Source of the DNA: JACPFV01 sp038043245
GTDB lineage: Bacteria > Pseudomonadota > Gammaproteobacteria > Nevskiales > Nevskiaceae
Length of the DNA: 64,000 nt
Direction: 5' to 3'
Assembly (NCBI GenBank): GCA_038043245.1
Contig: JBBTCH010000001.1
Coordinates: forward strand, 124,001-188,000
The notes under the pieces were generated by a model that saw only the letters and a list, made by a program, of their open reading frames with translations, was not told where the DNA came from and did not search any database. Below, in pieces: positions 41,543-50,298 of the stretch (position 1 is its first letter; the number at the start of each line of letters is the position of its first letter). The translations under genes and the position numbers were made by a program.

Positions 41543-41611
41543 AGCCCAGGAGGCTGACCCCGTTTTTTTGGGTCATTCGTTTGGGCATTCTTTTTTGCTG
41601 GACTTTTTCTC

Positions 41612-42910
41612 ATCGAACCTAAACGCATCCCGCGCGGCGAGCATCCGATCTCACGCACGGACATCTCGCCCGGCCCGCTCAAGGTTCTGTATACGCTGAA
41701 AGACGCGGGTTACGAGGCGTACATGGTCGGTGGCGGCGTGCGCGACCTGCTCGCCGGCGTCAAACCCAAGGATTTCGACATCGCCACCAACGCGCGGCCC
41801 GAGCAGATCCGCCAGTTGTTCCGCGGCTGCCGTCTGGTCGGTCGGCGCTTCATGATTGCGCACGTGCGCATGGGTGCCGAGATCGTCGAAGTGACGACCT
41901 TCCGCGGCCCGATCACCGACAGTCACGAGCGTGATGACACCGGCCGCATCCTGTCGGACAACATCTACGGCACGCTGGAAGACGACGCGCTGCGCCGCGA
42001 TTTCACGCTCAATGCGCTGTACTACGACATCCGCGACTACTCGATCGTTGATTTCACCGGCGGCGTCGAGGACCTGCGCTCCAAGACCATCCGTCTGATC
42101 GGCGACCCTGAGCTGCGTTACCGCGAAGATCCGGTACGCATGCTGCGCGCCATCCGCATCGGCAACAAATTGCATTTCCGGCTCGATCCCGCTGCAGTCG
42201 CGCCGCTCAAGACGCTGGCGCCGCTGCTCGGCGAGATTCCTCCCGCGCGCCTGTTCGACGAAGTGCTGAAGCTGTTGTTGAATCCGGAAGCGGTCGAGAA
42301 TTTCCGCGCCATGTATTGGTTCAATCTCTGGCGCGAACTGTTTCCGGACAACGCCGCCGCGCTCGATGCCGGGGGCGACGACGTCCGCGGATTCATCGAA
42401 GGCGCGCTGGCGAACACCGCCGAGCGCATGCGTCAGGGCCAGCCGGTGAGCCCTTCTTTTCTGTTCGCGTCGCTGCTCTGGCCTTGCGTGCGTGAGCGTG
42501 CGGCCGAGTTGAAAACCAAGCAGGGACATCCCGAATTCATCGCCATCACGCAGGCGGGCGACGAATTTTTCGCGCGTCAGTCGCAGCGCATCGCGGTGCC
42601 CAAGCGTTTCTCGTTTCCGGCGCGCGAGATCTGGCAGCTGCAGCCGCGCTTCGAGCGGCGGCGCGGCGGAGCCCCGCAGAAGTTCCTGACCCATCCGCGT
42701 TTCCGAGCAGCTTATGATTTTCTGTTGTTGCGTGCCGCGCACGGCGAGCCGGTGCAAGAACTCGCCGACTGGTGGACGCAGGCGCAGGCGGGTCAGCCGC
42801 CGCCAGTACCCGAGGGCGGTGATCCACCATTGCCTGCCCGCAAGCGCAAGCGGCGGCGGAGACGTGGCAGCGGTGGCGGTGGTCAGCAGGCGCCACAGTC
42901 GCAGGATTAA
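41612..42910 (+). CDS. pcnB: Poly(A) polymerase I
   Basis: About 432 residues. The nucleotidyltransferase core shows G-G-G-V-R-D-L-L and K-D-F-D-I-A-T-N-A, then R-R-D-F-T-L-N-A-L-Y-Y and R-Y-R-E-D-P-V-R-M-L-R-A; the end is strongly basic (R-K-R-K-R-R-R-R-R). It polyadenylates RNA and speeds decay. The first ATG, at 41723, lies inside the conserved G-Y-E-A-Y-M-V-G-G-G region, and 37 conserved codons precede it in frame (I-P-R-G-E-H-P-I-S-R-T-D-I-S and on). No ATG, GTG or TTG occurs in this frame after the stop at 41555. A non-canonical start is therefore needed; ATC 41612 is my best guess. E. coli pcnB is known to start with AUU. folK follows after 3 bases. Confidence 0.88.
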   Translation: MEPKRIPRGEHPISRTDISPGPLKVLYTLKDAGYEAYMVGGGVRDLLAGVKPKDFDIATNARPEQIRQLFRGCRLVGRRFMIAHVRMGAEIVEVTTFRGPITDSHERDDTGRILSDNIYGTLEDDALRRDFTLNALYYDIRDYSIVDFTGGVEDLRSKTIRLIGDPELRYREDPVRMLRAIRIGNKLHFRLDPAAVAPLKTLAPLLGEIPPARLFDEVLKLLLNPEAVENFRAMYWFNLWRELFPDNAAALDAGGDDVRGFIEGALANTAERMRQGQPVSPSFLFASLLWPCVRERAAELKTKQGHPEFIAITQAGDEFFARQSQRIAVPKRFSFPAREIWQLQPRFERRRGGAPQKFLTHPRFRAAYDFLLLRAAHGEPVQELADWWTQAQAGQPPPVPEGGDPPLPARKRKRRRRRGSGGGGQQAPQSQD

Positions 42911-42913
42911 ATC

Positions 42914-43393
42914 GTGACGCAAGCGTTCATAGGCCTGGGCGCGAATCTCGGTGATCCGCCAGCACAATTGCACGAGGCTTTGAAGTTCTTATCACGACAC
43001 CCCCGCATCCGGCTGAAACAGCAGTCGTCGTTTTACCGCAGCGCACCCTTGGGGCCGCCGGGCCAGGCGCATTACTGCAATGCGGTCGTGGCGATTGAAG
43101 CCACGCTGTCGCCGCAAGATTTACTGAAAGCATTGCTCGACATTGAACGGGCCATGGGCCGTGAGCGCAGCGGTCAGCGCTGGCAGTCCCGGTTGATAGA
43201 TCTGGATCTGCTGCTCTATGGAGACGCGCGGGTCGATCTTGCCGGCCTGCAAGTGCCGCACCCGGAAATGCACAAACGCAATTTCGTGCTGGTGCCGCTG
43301 GCTGAGATTGCGCCCGACATTCAAATTCCCGGGCTTGGCACCGCAGGCGAGCTGGCGGCACGCATCGGTCGCGACGAACTTCAATTGCTATAG
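42914..43393 (+). CDS. folK: 6-hydroxymethyl-7,8-dihydropterin pyrophosphokinase
   Basis: A 159-residue enzyme with G-L-G-A-N-L-G-D-P near residue 7, F-Y-R-S-A-P-L-G near 41, and the HPPK signature R-L-I-D-L-D-L-L-L-Y-G near 95, whose aspartates bind the two magnesium ions. It activates the pterin for folate synthesis. The start is GTG 42914. The pcnB-folK-panB order is typical of gammaproteobacteria. Confidence 0.95.
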   Translation: MTQAFIGLGANLGDPPAQLHEALKFLSRHPRIRLKQQSSFYRSAPLGPPGQAHYCNAVVAIEATLSPQDLLKALLDIERAMGRERSGQRWQSRLIDLDLLLYGDARVDLAGLQVPHPEMHKRNFVLVPLAEIAPDIQIPGLGTAGELAARIGRDELQLL

Positions 43394-43402
43394 TCGCGAA
43401 AT

Positions 43403-44218
43403 ATGAGCGACAAGAAAGCCATCAACGTTGCCGAGTTGCGCCGCCTGCGCGATGCGGGCGAGAAGATCGCCTGCCTGACCTGTTACGACGCCAGCTTTGC
43501 GCTGGTCGAAGACCGCGCCGGTGTCGACGTGATTCTGGTCGGCGACTCGCTGGGCATGGTGCTTCACGGCGGTACGACGACCACGCCGGTGACGGTTGAC
43601 CACATTGTCTATCACTCCAAATGTGTCGCGCCGCACCTGAAGCGCGCTTTTCTCATCGCCGACATGCCGTTTCTATCCTTCGCCACACTGGACCGCGCGC
43701 TCGACGCCAGCCAAAGGATGATGCAGGAGGGCGGCGCCAAGATGGTCAAGCTCGAGGGCGGTCGCGAGCAGGCGAATATCGTCGAGTATCTTTCGATTCG
43801 CGGCGTGCCGGTGTGCGCGCATCTGGGTCTGCAGCCGCAGTTCATCCACAAGATGGGGGCGTTCAAGGTGCAGGGGCGTGATGACGCGGCCGCCGAAGCG
43901 ATGTTGCATGACGCAAGGATTCTTACGGAAGCCGGCGCCGATCTTTTGTTGCTGGAGTGTATCCCCGCGGCGCTGGGCAAACGCATCGCGGCAGAGTCCA
44001 AAGTGCCGGTGATCGGCATCGGCGCAGGCAAGGATGTGCACGGCCAGATCCTGGTGCTGCACGACATCCTCAACATCTCGCCGTCGGTGACCATCGGCCA
44101 CCGCCCGCGCTTCGTCAAAAATTACATGCAGGGCGCCAACGATATCGAGTCCGCAATCAAGGCTTACGTAATGGACGTGAAGTCCGGCGCCTATCCTGCG
44201 GCCGAGCACAGTTTCTGA
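43403..44218 (+). CDS. panB: 3-methyl-2-oxobutanoate hydroxymethyltransferase
   Basis: A 271-residue enzyme: L-T-C-Y-D-A-S-F-A near residue 25, V-G-D-S-L-G-M-V near 48 (metal Asp), and G-I-G-A-G-K-D-V-H-G-Q near 205. It makes ketopantoate from 2-ketoisovalerate, which the ilv genes in this window supply. It is followed by panC after one base, and the two are clearly co-transcribed. Confidence 0.96.
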   Translation: MSDKKAINVAELRRLRDAGEKIACLTCYDASFALVEDRAGVDVILVGDSLGMVLHGGTTTTPVTVDHIVYHSKCVAPHLKRAFLIADMPFLSFATLDRALDASQRMMQEGGAKMVKLEGGREQANIVEYLSIRGVPVCAHLGLQPQFIHKMGAFKVQGRDDAAAEAMLHDARILTEAGADLLLLECIPAALGKRIAAESKVPVIGIGAGKDVHGQILVLHDILNISPSVTIGHRPRFVKNYMQGANDIESAIKAYVMDVKSGAYPAAEHSF

Positions 44219-44219
44219 C

Positions 44220-45065
44220 GTGAGGACGGTCCATACCGCGGCTGAGTTGAGAGCGGCAGTTTCAGGGTGGCGCCAGGCAGGCGAGCGCGTCGCGTTCGTG
44301 CCGACCATGGGCAATCTGCATCGTGGCCATCTTGAGCTGATCAGCCGCGCGAAGCGGGCCGCAGACAGAACCGTCGCTAGCGTTTTCGTGAATCCACTGC
44401 AGTTTGTCGCCGGAGAAGATTTCGATAAATACCCGCGCACACTGACCCAGGACCAGGCAGGTTTGGAAAAAGCGCATTGCGACCTGTTGTTCGCGCCTCC
44501 AGCCAAGGAAATCTATCCACGCGGCATGAAAGACCTGACGCAGGTCTCGGTGCCGGAACTCTCGACCATTCTCTGCGGGCATTTCCGTCCCGGCCATTTC
44601 GAAGGCGTGGCCACGGTGGTCAACATCCTGTTCAATCTGGTGCAGCCGGATGTGGCGTTGTTCGGCGAGAAGGACTACCAGCAGCTGCAGACGATCCGCC
44701 GCATGGTCGCTGACCTGCATCTGCCGCTTGCGATCATCGGCGTGGCGACCGAGCGCGAGCCTGATGGTCTTGCACTGTCTTCGCGTAATCAGTACCTGAG
44801 CAAGGATGAGCGTCAGCGTGCGCCGGTGCTGAATCAGGTACTGCAGCAGATAGCTGAACGCCTGCAGCAGGGCGCGCGTGACTACGCGCAAATCCAGTCG
44901 GATGCGATGCGCGAGCTGGAGCGGCAGGGATTCAAGCCGCAATACGTCGAGGTGCGTACGGCTGAACTGGCGCTACCGGCGGCCGATACGCGGGAATGGG
45001 TCGTATTGGCTGCCGCCCATTTAGGCTCTACCCGTTTGATTGACAACATAAAAATCAAGTCCTGA
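44220..45065 (+). CDS. panC: Pantothenate synthetase
   Basis: A 281-residue enzyme. The ATP-binding HIGH-like box is P-T-M-G-N-L-H-R-G-H near residue 29-38. F-V-N-P-L-Q-F, F-G-E-K-D-Y-Q-Q-L-Q and L-A-L-S-S-R-N-Q-Y-L are conserved. It joins pantoate with beta-alanine. GTG 44220 is one base after the panB stop codon. panD is further downstream behind its own promoter. Confidence 0.96.
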   Translation: MRTVHTAAELRAAVSGWRQAGERVAFVPTMGNLHRGHLELISRAKRAADRTVASVFVNPLQFVAGEDFDKYPRTLTQDQAGLEKAHCDLLFAPPAKEIYPRGMKDLTQVSVPELSTILCGHFRPGHFEGVATVVNILFNLVQPDVALFGEKDYQQLQTIRRMVADLHLPLAIIGVATEREPDGLALSSRNQYLSKDERQRAPVLNQVLQQIAERLQQGARDYAQIQSDAMRELERQGFKPQYVEVRTAELALPAADTREWVVLAAAHLGSTRLIDNIKIKS

Positions 45066-45085
45066 TCAACTCTTTCCCCAGGGCT

Positions 45086-45113
45086 TGTCATCACGCGGAA
45101 ATGGGCTAGACTG
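45086..45113 (+). promoter_or_regulatory. Candidate promoter of panD
   Basis: TTGTCA (45086-45091) and TAGACT (45108-45113) are spaced by 16 bases. This would give a leader of about 120 bases before panD containing a 17-base near-perfect direct repeat. Confidence 0.5.
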
Positions 45114-45147
45114 TCGTCAGTTTCGTGACACACTTCACGAATCGGGC

Positions 45148-45211
45148 GCATGCCTTAGTGGGCCGCCCGCCGCAGTCAAGCCTGGATGCCGGGTGCATGC
45201 CTAAGTGGGCC
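45148..45211 (+). repeat. Direct repeat in the panD leader
   Basis: GCATGCCTTAGTGGGCC (45148-45164) and GCATGCCTAAGTGGGCC (45195-45211) differ at one base and are 47 bases apart. They may be protein-binding sites or part of an RNA structure. The second contains an ATG in frame with panD. Confidence 0.55.
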
Positions 45212-45244
45212 ACCCCAATCCCAAAGAACATTCAGGATTTCCCC

Positions 45245-45625
45245 ATGCAACTGACCCTATTGAAGTCCAAGCTCCATCAGGCGCGTGTCACCAACGCCGA
45301 ACTGGACTACGACGGTTCCTGTGCAATTGATACGCGCCTGCTGGATGCTGCCGGCATCCTTGAGTTTGAACAGATCCAGATCTACAACATCACCAACGGC
45401 GAACGCTTCACGACCTATGCGATCAAGGGTGAAGCCGGTTCCGGCATCATTTCGGTCAACGGCGCCGCTGCCCACAAGGCGCGGGTGAATGACCGCGTGA
45501 TCATCTGCACCTATACGCAGATGGACGCCAATGCCGCGCGCATCTTCAAGCCGCGCCTGGTCTATCTGAACGAGCAGAACCGCATCGTCCGCACCTCCAA
45601 CATCATCCCGATGCAGGCGGCCTGA
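45245..45625 (+). CDS. panD: Aspartate 1-decarboxylase
   Basis: A 126-residue pyruvoyl enzyme beginning M-Q-L-T-L-L-K-S-K-L-H. Self-cleavage should occur between Gly and Ser in Y-D-G-S-C near residue 24-25, giving the pyruvoyl group. It makes beta-alanine for PanC. ATG 45245 matches the family start and has AGGA 8 bases upstream; the longer frame from 45125 runs through the leader repeats and is unlikely. Confidence 0.95.
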   Translation: MQLTLLKSKLHQARVTNAELDYDGSCAIDTRLLDAAGILEFEQIQIYNITNGERFTTYAIKGEAGSGIISVNGAAAHKARVNDRVIICTYTQMDANAARIFKPRLVYLNEQNRIVRTSNIIPMQAA

Positions 45626-45645
45626 CGAGTTAACGACGTTCTAAG

Positions 45646-45673
45646 ATGCCGGCTCGCTGCCGGCATTTTTTTT
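45646..45673 (+). terminator. Rho-independent terminator after panD
   Basis: ATGCCGGC/GCCGGCAT, loop of 5, followed by a run of T residues. It closes the pantothenate set. It is only a few bases before the next ATG at 45680, so the T tract forms the start of that gene's upstream region. Confidence 0.85.
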
Positions 45674-45679
45674 GAACCC

Positions 45680-46273
45680 ATGAAAAAAATCCAGAGCTGG
45701 TTTCCAACGCAGATCTATTGCGCCCCTCTGGGCGGCGGCGTTGCCGCGCTCAATCGCGAGCTGCTGACGGACACCGCCAAGATCCGTGCAGCGGATGCGG
45801 CGGGCAAGCGCTGGTCAAAAACCAGCTACCCCGGCGGTTACACCAGCTACGGCTCGCTGGACCAGTTGCATCGCATGTCGTCGACGTTTGCTGAACTGCA
45901 AAAACGCATCGACCGCCATGTGCGCGCCTATTCGAAAGCGCAGCAATGGAATCTGCGTGGCCGCAAGCTGGTGATGACCGATTGCTGGGTCAACGTCATG
46001 CCCAAGGGCTGTGCACACAGTTTCCACCTGCATCCACAATCGGTGATCAGCGGGACGTACTACGTGCACACGCCGCGCGGATGTCCGGGCCTCAAGTTCG
46101 AGGACCCGCGATTGTCGAGGCTGATGGCCGCGCCGGTTCGTGCTGCGCACATCAGCTATCCGGCCCGCGCCGGCGAGGTGATTCTGTTCGAGAGCTGGTT
46201 GCGCCATGAGGTGCCCGCCAATCAAGCGAGCCAGGAGCGCGTCAGCATCAGCTTCAATTACCATCTCGCTTGA
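45680..46273 (+). CDS. Putative 2OG-Fe(II) oxygenase (TIGR02466 type)
   Basis: A 197-residue protein. The opening W-F-P-T-Q-I-Y and the C-terminal double-stranded beta-helix part match the TIGR02466 group. Likely iron ligands are His in H-S-F-H-L-H-P near residue 112, with an Asp or Glu nearby, and His in W-L-R-H-E-V near 176, followed by R-V-S-I-S-F-N. The substrate is unknown. It starts right after the panD terminator with no strong ribosome-binding site. Its stop overlaps the pgi start by one base. Confidence 0.8.
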   Translation: MKKIQSWFPTQIYCAPLGGGVAALNRELLTDTAKIRAADAAGKRWSKTSYPGGYTSYGSLDQLHRMSSTFAELQKRIDRHVRAYSKAQQWNLRGRKLVMTDCWVNVMPKGCAHSFHLHPQSVISGTYYVHTPRGCPGLKFEDPRLSRLMAAPVRAAHISYPARAGEVILFESWLRHEVPANQASQERVSISFNYHLA

Positions 46274-47790
46274 TGAGCAAGCTCACCGAGAGTGCCGCGT
46301 GGCGCGCGCTGGCGGCACACGCCAAAGCACAGTCCGTGACGCGAATCGCGGATATGTTCTCCAGCGACCCGATGCGTGCGCGCGAGTTTTCGCTCGAAGC
46401 GGCCGGGCTTTATCTCGACTATTCCAAGCAGCGCGCGAGCAGCGAGACGCGGGCCTTGCTGCTGAAGCTGGCTGAGCAGCAGGATTTATCCCAGTGGATT
46501 GCAAGACTGTTCGCCGGCGAGCCGGTGAACAGCACGGAACAACGCGCTGCGATGCACATGGCGCTGCGCAACCGTTCCGGCAAGCCGATGCAGGCGCAGG
46601 GCCGGGATGTGACGCCTGACGTGCTCACGGTGCTGAAACGCGTCAGCGTGTTCGCCGACCAGATCCGCAGCGAGAAAAAAATCACCGACGTGGTGAACAT
46701 CGGCATCGGAGGCTCGGATCTTGGGCCGCGCATGGTCTGCGATGCACTGGCCGATTTCGCTGATGGGCCGCGCGCCCACTTCGTCGCCAACGTCGACGGC
46801 GCGCAGCTTCTGTCGGCGCTGAAGGGGCTCAAGCCGGCAACAACTTTGTTCGTCGTCACCAGCAAGACCTTCACCACACAGGAAACCATGGCCAACGCCC
46901 GCGCCGCTCGTGCGTGGTCCGCGGGTCAATCGCAATTTGCCGCGGTAACGGCCAATGATGCTGAGGCGCGTAAATTTGGAATTGCAGCCGAACACATCTT
47001 CGGTTTCTGGGACTGGGTCGGTGGCCGCTACTCGCTGTGGTCTGCAGTGGGCCTGCCGATCGTTCTGGCCCTCGGTTCCCGGAGATTTACGGAACTGTTG
47101 TCTGGTGCGCATGCCATGGACGAACATTTCAGTACCGCGCCGCTGGCCGCAAACCTGCCAGTCCTGATGGGGTTGCTGTCGATCTGGAACGTGAATTTCC
47201 TCGGTGCGGCCAGCCAGGTGGTTGCGCCGTATGCGCAGCGTCTGCAGTTGTTCGTGTCCTGGCTGCAGCAGTTAGAGATGGAATCCAACGGCAAGGGGGT
47301 GGATCGCGAAGGCCGGTCCGTGGACTACGACACCGCGCCCGCGGTCTGGGGCGATGTCGGCACCAATTCCCAGCACGCCTTTTTCCAGATGCTGCATCAG
47401 GGGCCCGCGCTGCATCCGGTGGATTTCATCGTGCCGGTAGAATGCAGTCACGCCTTGAAGGACCAGCATCAGCTGCTTGCCGCGCACGCTCTGGCACAGG
47501 GTGCCGCCCTGATGAAAGGCGCCACGTCGGGCGATCCGCATCGTGAGTATCCCGGCAACCGCCCCAGTAATACTCTGCTGCTGGCGCGTCTCGATGCTTT
47601 CCATCTCGGTGCACTGCTGGCGTTGTACGAACACCGCACTTTTGTGCAGAGCGTGATCTGGAACATCAACGCCTTCGATCAATGGGGTGTGGAACTGGGC
47701 AAGCGGGTCGCCGGCGATGTGCTGGGCGGTGACAAATCCAGGCTGGATGCCTCCACTCAGGCTTTGCTGGCACGGCTCAAAGCCCACTGA
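46273..47790 (+). CDS. pgi: Glucose-6-phosphate isomerase
   Basis: A 505-residue enzyme with I-G-I-G-G-S-D-L-G-P near residue 139, V-T-S-K-T-F-T-T-Q-E-T near 195, the catalytic region D-V-G-T-N-S-Q-H-A-F near 358, and P-G-N-R-P-S-N near 420. It interconverts glucose 6-phosphate and fructose 6-phosphate. ATG 46273 overlaps the previous stop (TGATG). Its last 34 bases overlap the convergent queG. Confidence 0.96.
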   Translation: MSKLTESAAWRALAAHAKAQSVTRIADMFSSDPMRAREFSLEAAGLYLDYSKQRASSETRALLLKLAEQQDLSQWIARLFAGEPVNSTEQRAAMHMALRNRSGKPMQAQGRDVTPDVLTVLKRVSVFADQIRSEKKITDVVNIGIGGSDLGPRMVCDALADFADGPRAHFVANVDGAQLLSALKGLKPATTLFVVTSKTFTTQETMANARAARAWSAGQSQFAAVTANDAEARKFGIAAEHIFGFWDWVGGRYSLWSAVGLPIVLALGSRRFTELLSGAHAMDEHFSTAPLAANLPVLMGLLSIWNVNFLGAASQVVAPYAQRLQLFVSWLQQLEMESNGKGVDREGRSVDYDTAPAVWGDVGTNSQHAFFQMLHQGPALHPVDFIVPVECSHALKDQHQLLAAHALAQGAALMKGATSGDPHREYPGNRPSNTLLLARLDAFHLGALLALYEHRTFVQSVIWNINAFDQWGVELGKRVAGDVLGGDKSRLDASTQALLARLKAH

Positions 47791-48812
47791 ACATGCTCAC
47801 GCACGACCTCACTGTCATCGGTCGCGCGTTTGTTCAGTGCGTTGACGATATCCGGTGAGGCGGGGGCATTGCCGAGCGCCACGGCAAGATTGCGTTTCCA
47901 GCCCACATAACCAGCGCGGCGCAGTGCCATGCCTTCGGTTTTGCGTAGCCATTCGTCTTCAGTCCACGCCATCAGCTCAGTGAGTTTTGCGGCGCCAAGC
48001 CCATGTCGTGGTTTGAAGTCGGATTCGGCAGTCATGCGGGCGTAGCGGTTCCAGGGGCAGACCAGCTGGCAGTCGTCGCAGCCGAAGATGCGATTGCCGA
48101 TCAGGGGGCGCAATTCAAGCGGAATCGAGCCGCGATGCTCGATGGTGAGATAGGAGATGCAGCGGCGCGCATCGAGCTTGTACGGCGCGACGATGGCCTG
48201 CGTCGGGCAGATTTTGATGCAGGCGCTGCATTTGCCACATTCGTTGGCGACTTCGGCGCTCTCGTCCGGCGGCAGCGGCAGGTCGGTGTAGATCTCGCCG
48301 AGGAAAAACCACGAACCGGCGTCGCGGTTCAGCAGTAGCGTGTTCTTGCCGATCCAGCCGAGCCGCGCGTTTCGCGCCAGCGCTTTTTCCAGCACCGGCG
48401 CCGAATCCGCGAAGACCCGATACCCGTGCGCACCGACCGTGGCTTCGAGTTTTTTTGCCAGCTTCAGCAGCCGTGAGCGCATCAAGCGGTGATAGTCGCG
48501 GCCGAGGGCATAGCGCGAGATGTAGGCGCGCGCGCCCTCCTTGAGGATCGCTTCCGAGGCTTCAGCGTCGGGCCGGTAGTCGAGGCGCACGCTGATGACC
48601 GAGACCGTGCCGGCACGCAGTTGCGCAGGGGCGGCCCTCTTTTCCGGGCTGCGTGCCATGTAATCCATCTCGCCGTGAAATCCGGCGGCGAGCCATGCGC
48701 GCAGATGATTGAGGTCGTCGTCGAGTTTCAGTTGGGCGATACGCGCATCGGCAAAGCCGAGTTCCTGCGCCCAAGCGCGGATTTGCGCTGGAAGACCGTC
48801 GAGTATGGGCAC
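47757..48812 (-). CDS. queG: Epoxyqueuosine reductase
   Basis: A 351-residue cobalamin-dependent iron-sulfur enzyme. The two 4Fe-4S motifs are C-G-K-C-S-A-C-I-K-I-C-P near residue 190 and C-D-D-C-Q-L-V-C-P near 245. The A-R-N-A-R-L-G-W-I-G-K-N-T segment near 143 is typical. It reduces epoxyqueuosine in tRNA to queuosine. GTG 48812 gives a normal N-terminus; the longer frame would overlap the divergent nnr gene by nearly 190 bases and is rejected. Confidence 0.92.
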   Translation of the reverse strand: MPILDGLPAQIRAWAQELGFADARIAQLKLDDDLNHLRAWLAAGFHGEMDYMARSPEKRAAPAQLRAGTVSVISVRLDYRPDAEASEAILKEGARAYISRYALGRDYHRLMRSRLLKLAKKLEATVGAHGYRVFADSAPVLEKALARNARLGWIGKNTLLLNRDAGSWFFLGEIYTDLPLPPDESAEVANECGKCSACIKICPTQAIVAPYKLDARRCISYLTIEHRGSIPLELRPLIGNRIFGCDDCQLVCPWNRYARMTAESDFKPRHGLGAAKLTELMAWTEDEWLRKTEGMALRRAGYVGWKRNLAVALGNAPASPDIVNALNKRATDDSEVVREHVQWALSRASKA

Positions 48813-48813
48813 G

Positions 48814-48819
48814 TATAAT
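48814..48819 (+). promoter_or_regulatory. TATAAT -10-like box upstream of nnr
   Basis: A consensus TATAAT sits in the 13-base gap between the divergent starts of queG and nnr. It is only 6 bases before the nnr ATG, so any transcript from it would be nearly leaderless. Confidence 0.4.
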
Positions 48820-48825
48820 TTGGCG

Positions 48826-50298
48826 ATGAGCGGAGTCCAGCGGCGATTGTATTCGGCAGCGCAGGTGCGCGAGATCGAACACCGTGCGATTGAAAAGCTG
48901 CGCGTGCCCGGCTTGCAGCTGATGCGGCGCGCTGCTGCCGCCGCGTGGGGCGATCTACGAATCTCGTGGCCGAAAGCACGCGTCATCGGCGTGGTCTGTG
49001 GCCCCGGCAACAACGGGGGTGACGGTTACGAGCTTGCGCGGCTGGCCAAGGCCGCGCGGCGTGAAGTGCGGGTGTGGCAGCTCGGGGTGCCGCCGAACTC
49101 CGGTGATGCCTTGACCACGTGCAAAGGCTGGCTCAAGGCGGGCGGCAAGATCGTGCCGTGGTCCACGACGATTTCTTTCGATGATTGCGACGTGCTGGTG
49201 GATGCCTTGTTCGGCATCGGCTTGTCACGTCCGCTGGAGGGGGCCGCGCTGGCGGCGGTCCATGTGATCAACGCAGCGACCACAGCCAAATTGGCGCTGG
49301 ACATTCCCAGCGGCTTGAACGCGGATACCGGCGCGGCGATGGGCGCTTGTGTGCGTGCGGATCGCACGGCCACTTTCATCGGCTACAAAAGCGGCCTGTT
49401 TCAGGGCGCGGCGGCTGATGCCGTCGGCCGACTCCAACTGTACACGCTGGATCTGCCGGCGAAGGCATACACCGGCACGGATCACGATGCCGAGCTACTC
49501 GACGGGGGGGAGCTGAAAGACGCGCTGCCCAGGCGGCGGCGCGCGGCGCATAAGGGCGATCATGGCCATGTACTGGTGATGGGTGGCGACCACGGCATGA
49601 TGGGTGCGGCCTTGCTGGCAGGGCGTGCTGCGTTGCGCGCAGGCGCAGGGCTGGTCAGCGTCGCGACCCGTCAGGCGCATGTGGCCGCCATGACCGGTGC
49701 GCAGCCGGAGCTGATGTGTCGCGGGGTCGAGGACGCGCGCGAAATCGGCCCCATGCTGGAAGCCGCTACCGTGATCGCATTGGGCCCGGGTCTGGGCCAG
49801 ACCAACTGGGGCCGCGCGCTGTTCGCACAGGCTTTGAGCGCGAAAAAACCGCTCGTCGTGGATGCCGATGGCCTCAACTGGCTGGCGCAGAACCCCATGC
49901 GGCGCGAAGACTGGGTGCTGACGCCGCACCCCGGCGAGGCATCGCGCCTGCTCGATACCGACACGCTGCGGATTCAGGCTGATCGGTTTGCCGCGGCCCA
50001 ATCCCTGCAGGAGCGTTATGGCGGCATCGTGGCGCTGAAAGGCGCGGGCACGGTGATTTGCGACGGCAACTTGAGCGTCTGTCCACACGGCAACCCTGGC
50101 ATGGCGGTGGGCGGCATGGGAGATGTCCTGGCGGGTGTGATTGCCGCGCTGCTGGCGCAAGGGCTCACGGCTGCGCAGGCAACGCAGGCGGGCGTGCTGG
50201 CGCATGCGCTGGCGGGTGACGAAGCGGCGCGTGCCGGTGAGCGCGGCTTGCTGCCCAGCGACCTGTTGCCTCTGCTGCGCAAATACCTCAACCCATGA
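48826..50298 (+). CDS. nnr: Bifunctional NAD(P)H-hydrate epimerase/dehydratase
   Basis: A 490-residue two-domain protein. The N-terminal epimerase (YjeF_N, residues about 5-215) has G-P-G-N-N-G-G-D-G near 59. The C-terminal dehydratase (YjeF_C) has K-G-D-H-G-H-V-L-V near 241, G-P-G-L-G-Q near 323, D-A-D-G-L-N near 345 and the N-P-G-M-A-V-G-G-M-G-D-V-L-A-G box near 423. It repairs hydrated NADH and NADPH. The ATG begins M-S-G-V-Q-R-R. tsaE follows with a 4-base overlap, the standard order. Confidence 0.95.
   Translation: MSGVQRRLYSAAQVREIEHRAIEKLRVPGLQLMRRAAAAAWGDLRISWPKARVIGVVCGPGNNGGDGYELARLAKAARREVRVWQLGVPPNSGDALTTCKGWLKAGGKIVPWSTTISFDDCDVLVDALFGIGLSRPLEGAALAAVHVINAATTAKLALDIPSGLNADTGAAMGACVRADRTATFIGYKSGLFQGAAADAVGRLQLYTLDLPAKAYTGTDHDAELLDGGELKDALPRRRRAAHKGDHGHVLVMGGDHGMMGAALLAGRAALRAGAGLVSVATRQAHVAAMTGAQPELMCRGVEDAREIGPMLEAATVIALGPGLGQTNWGRALFAQALSAKKPLVVDADGLNWLAQNPMRREDWVLTPHPGEASRLLDTDTLRIQADRFAAAQSLQERYGGIVALKGAGTVICDGNLSVCPHGNPGMAVGGMGDVLAGVIAALLAQGLTAAQATQAGVLAHALAGDEAARAGERGLLPSDLLPLLRKYLNP

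Noticed and set aside
41555..41575. TGACCC/GGGTCA stem after tRNA-Glu as its terminator
   Set aside because: The T run lies in the loop and not after the stem, so it is not a standard terminator.
48813..49013. Extended N-terminus of QueG
   Set aside because: It would overlap the divergent nnr gene by nearly 190 bases, and its composition does not resemble QueG proteins.
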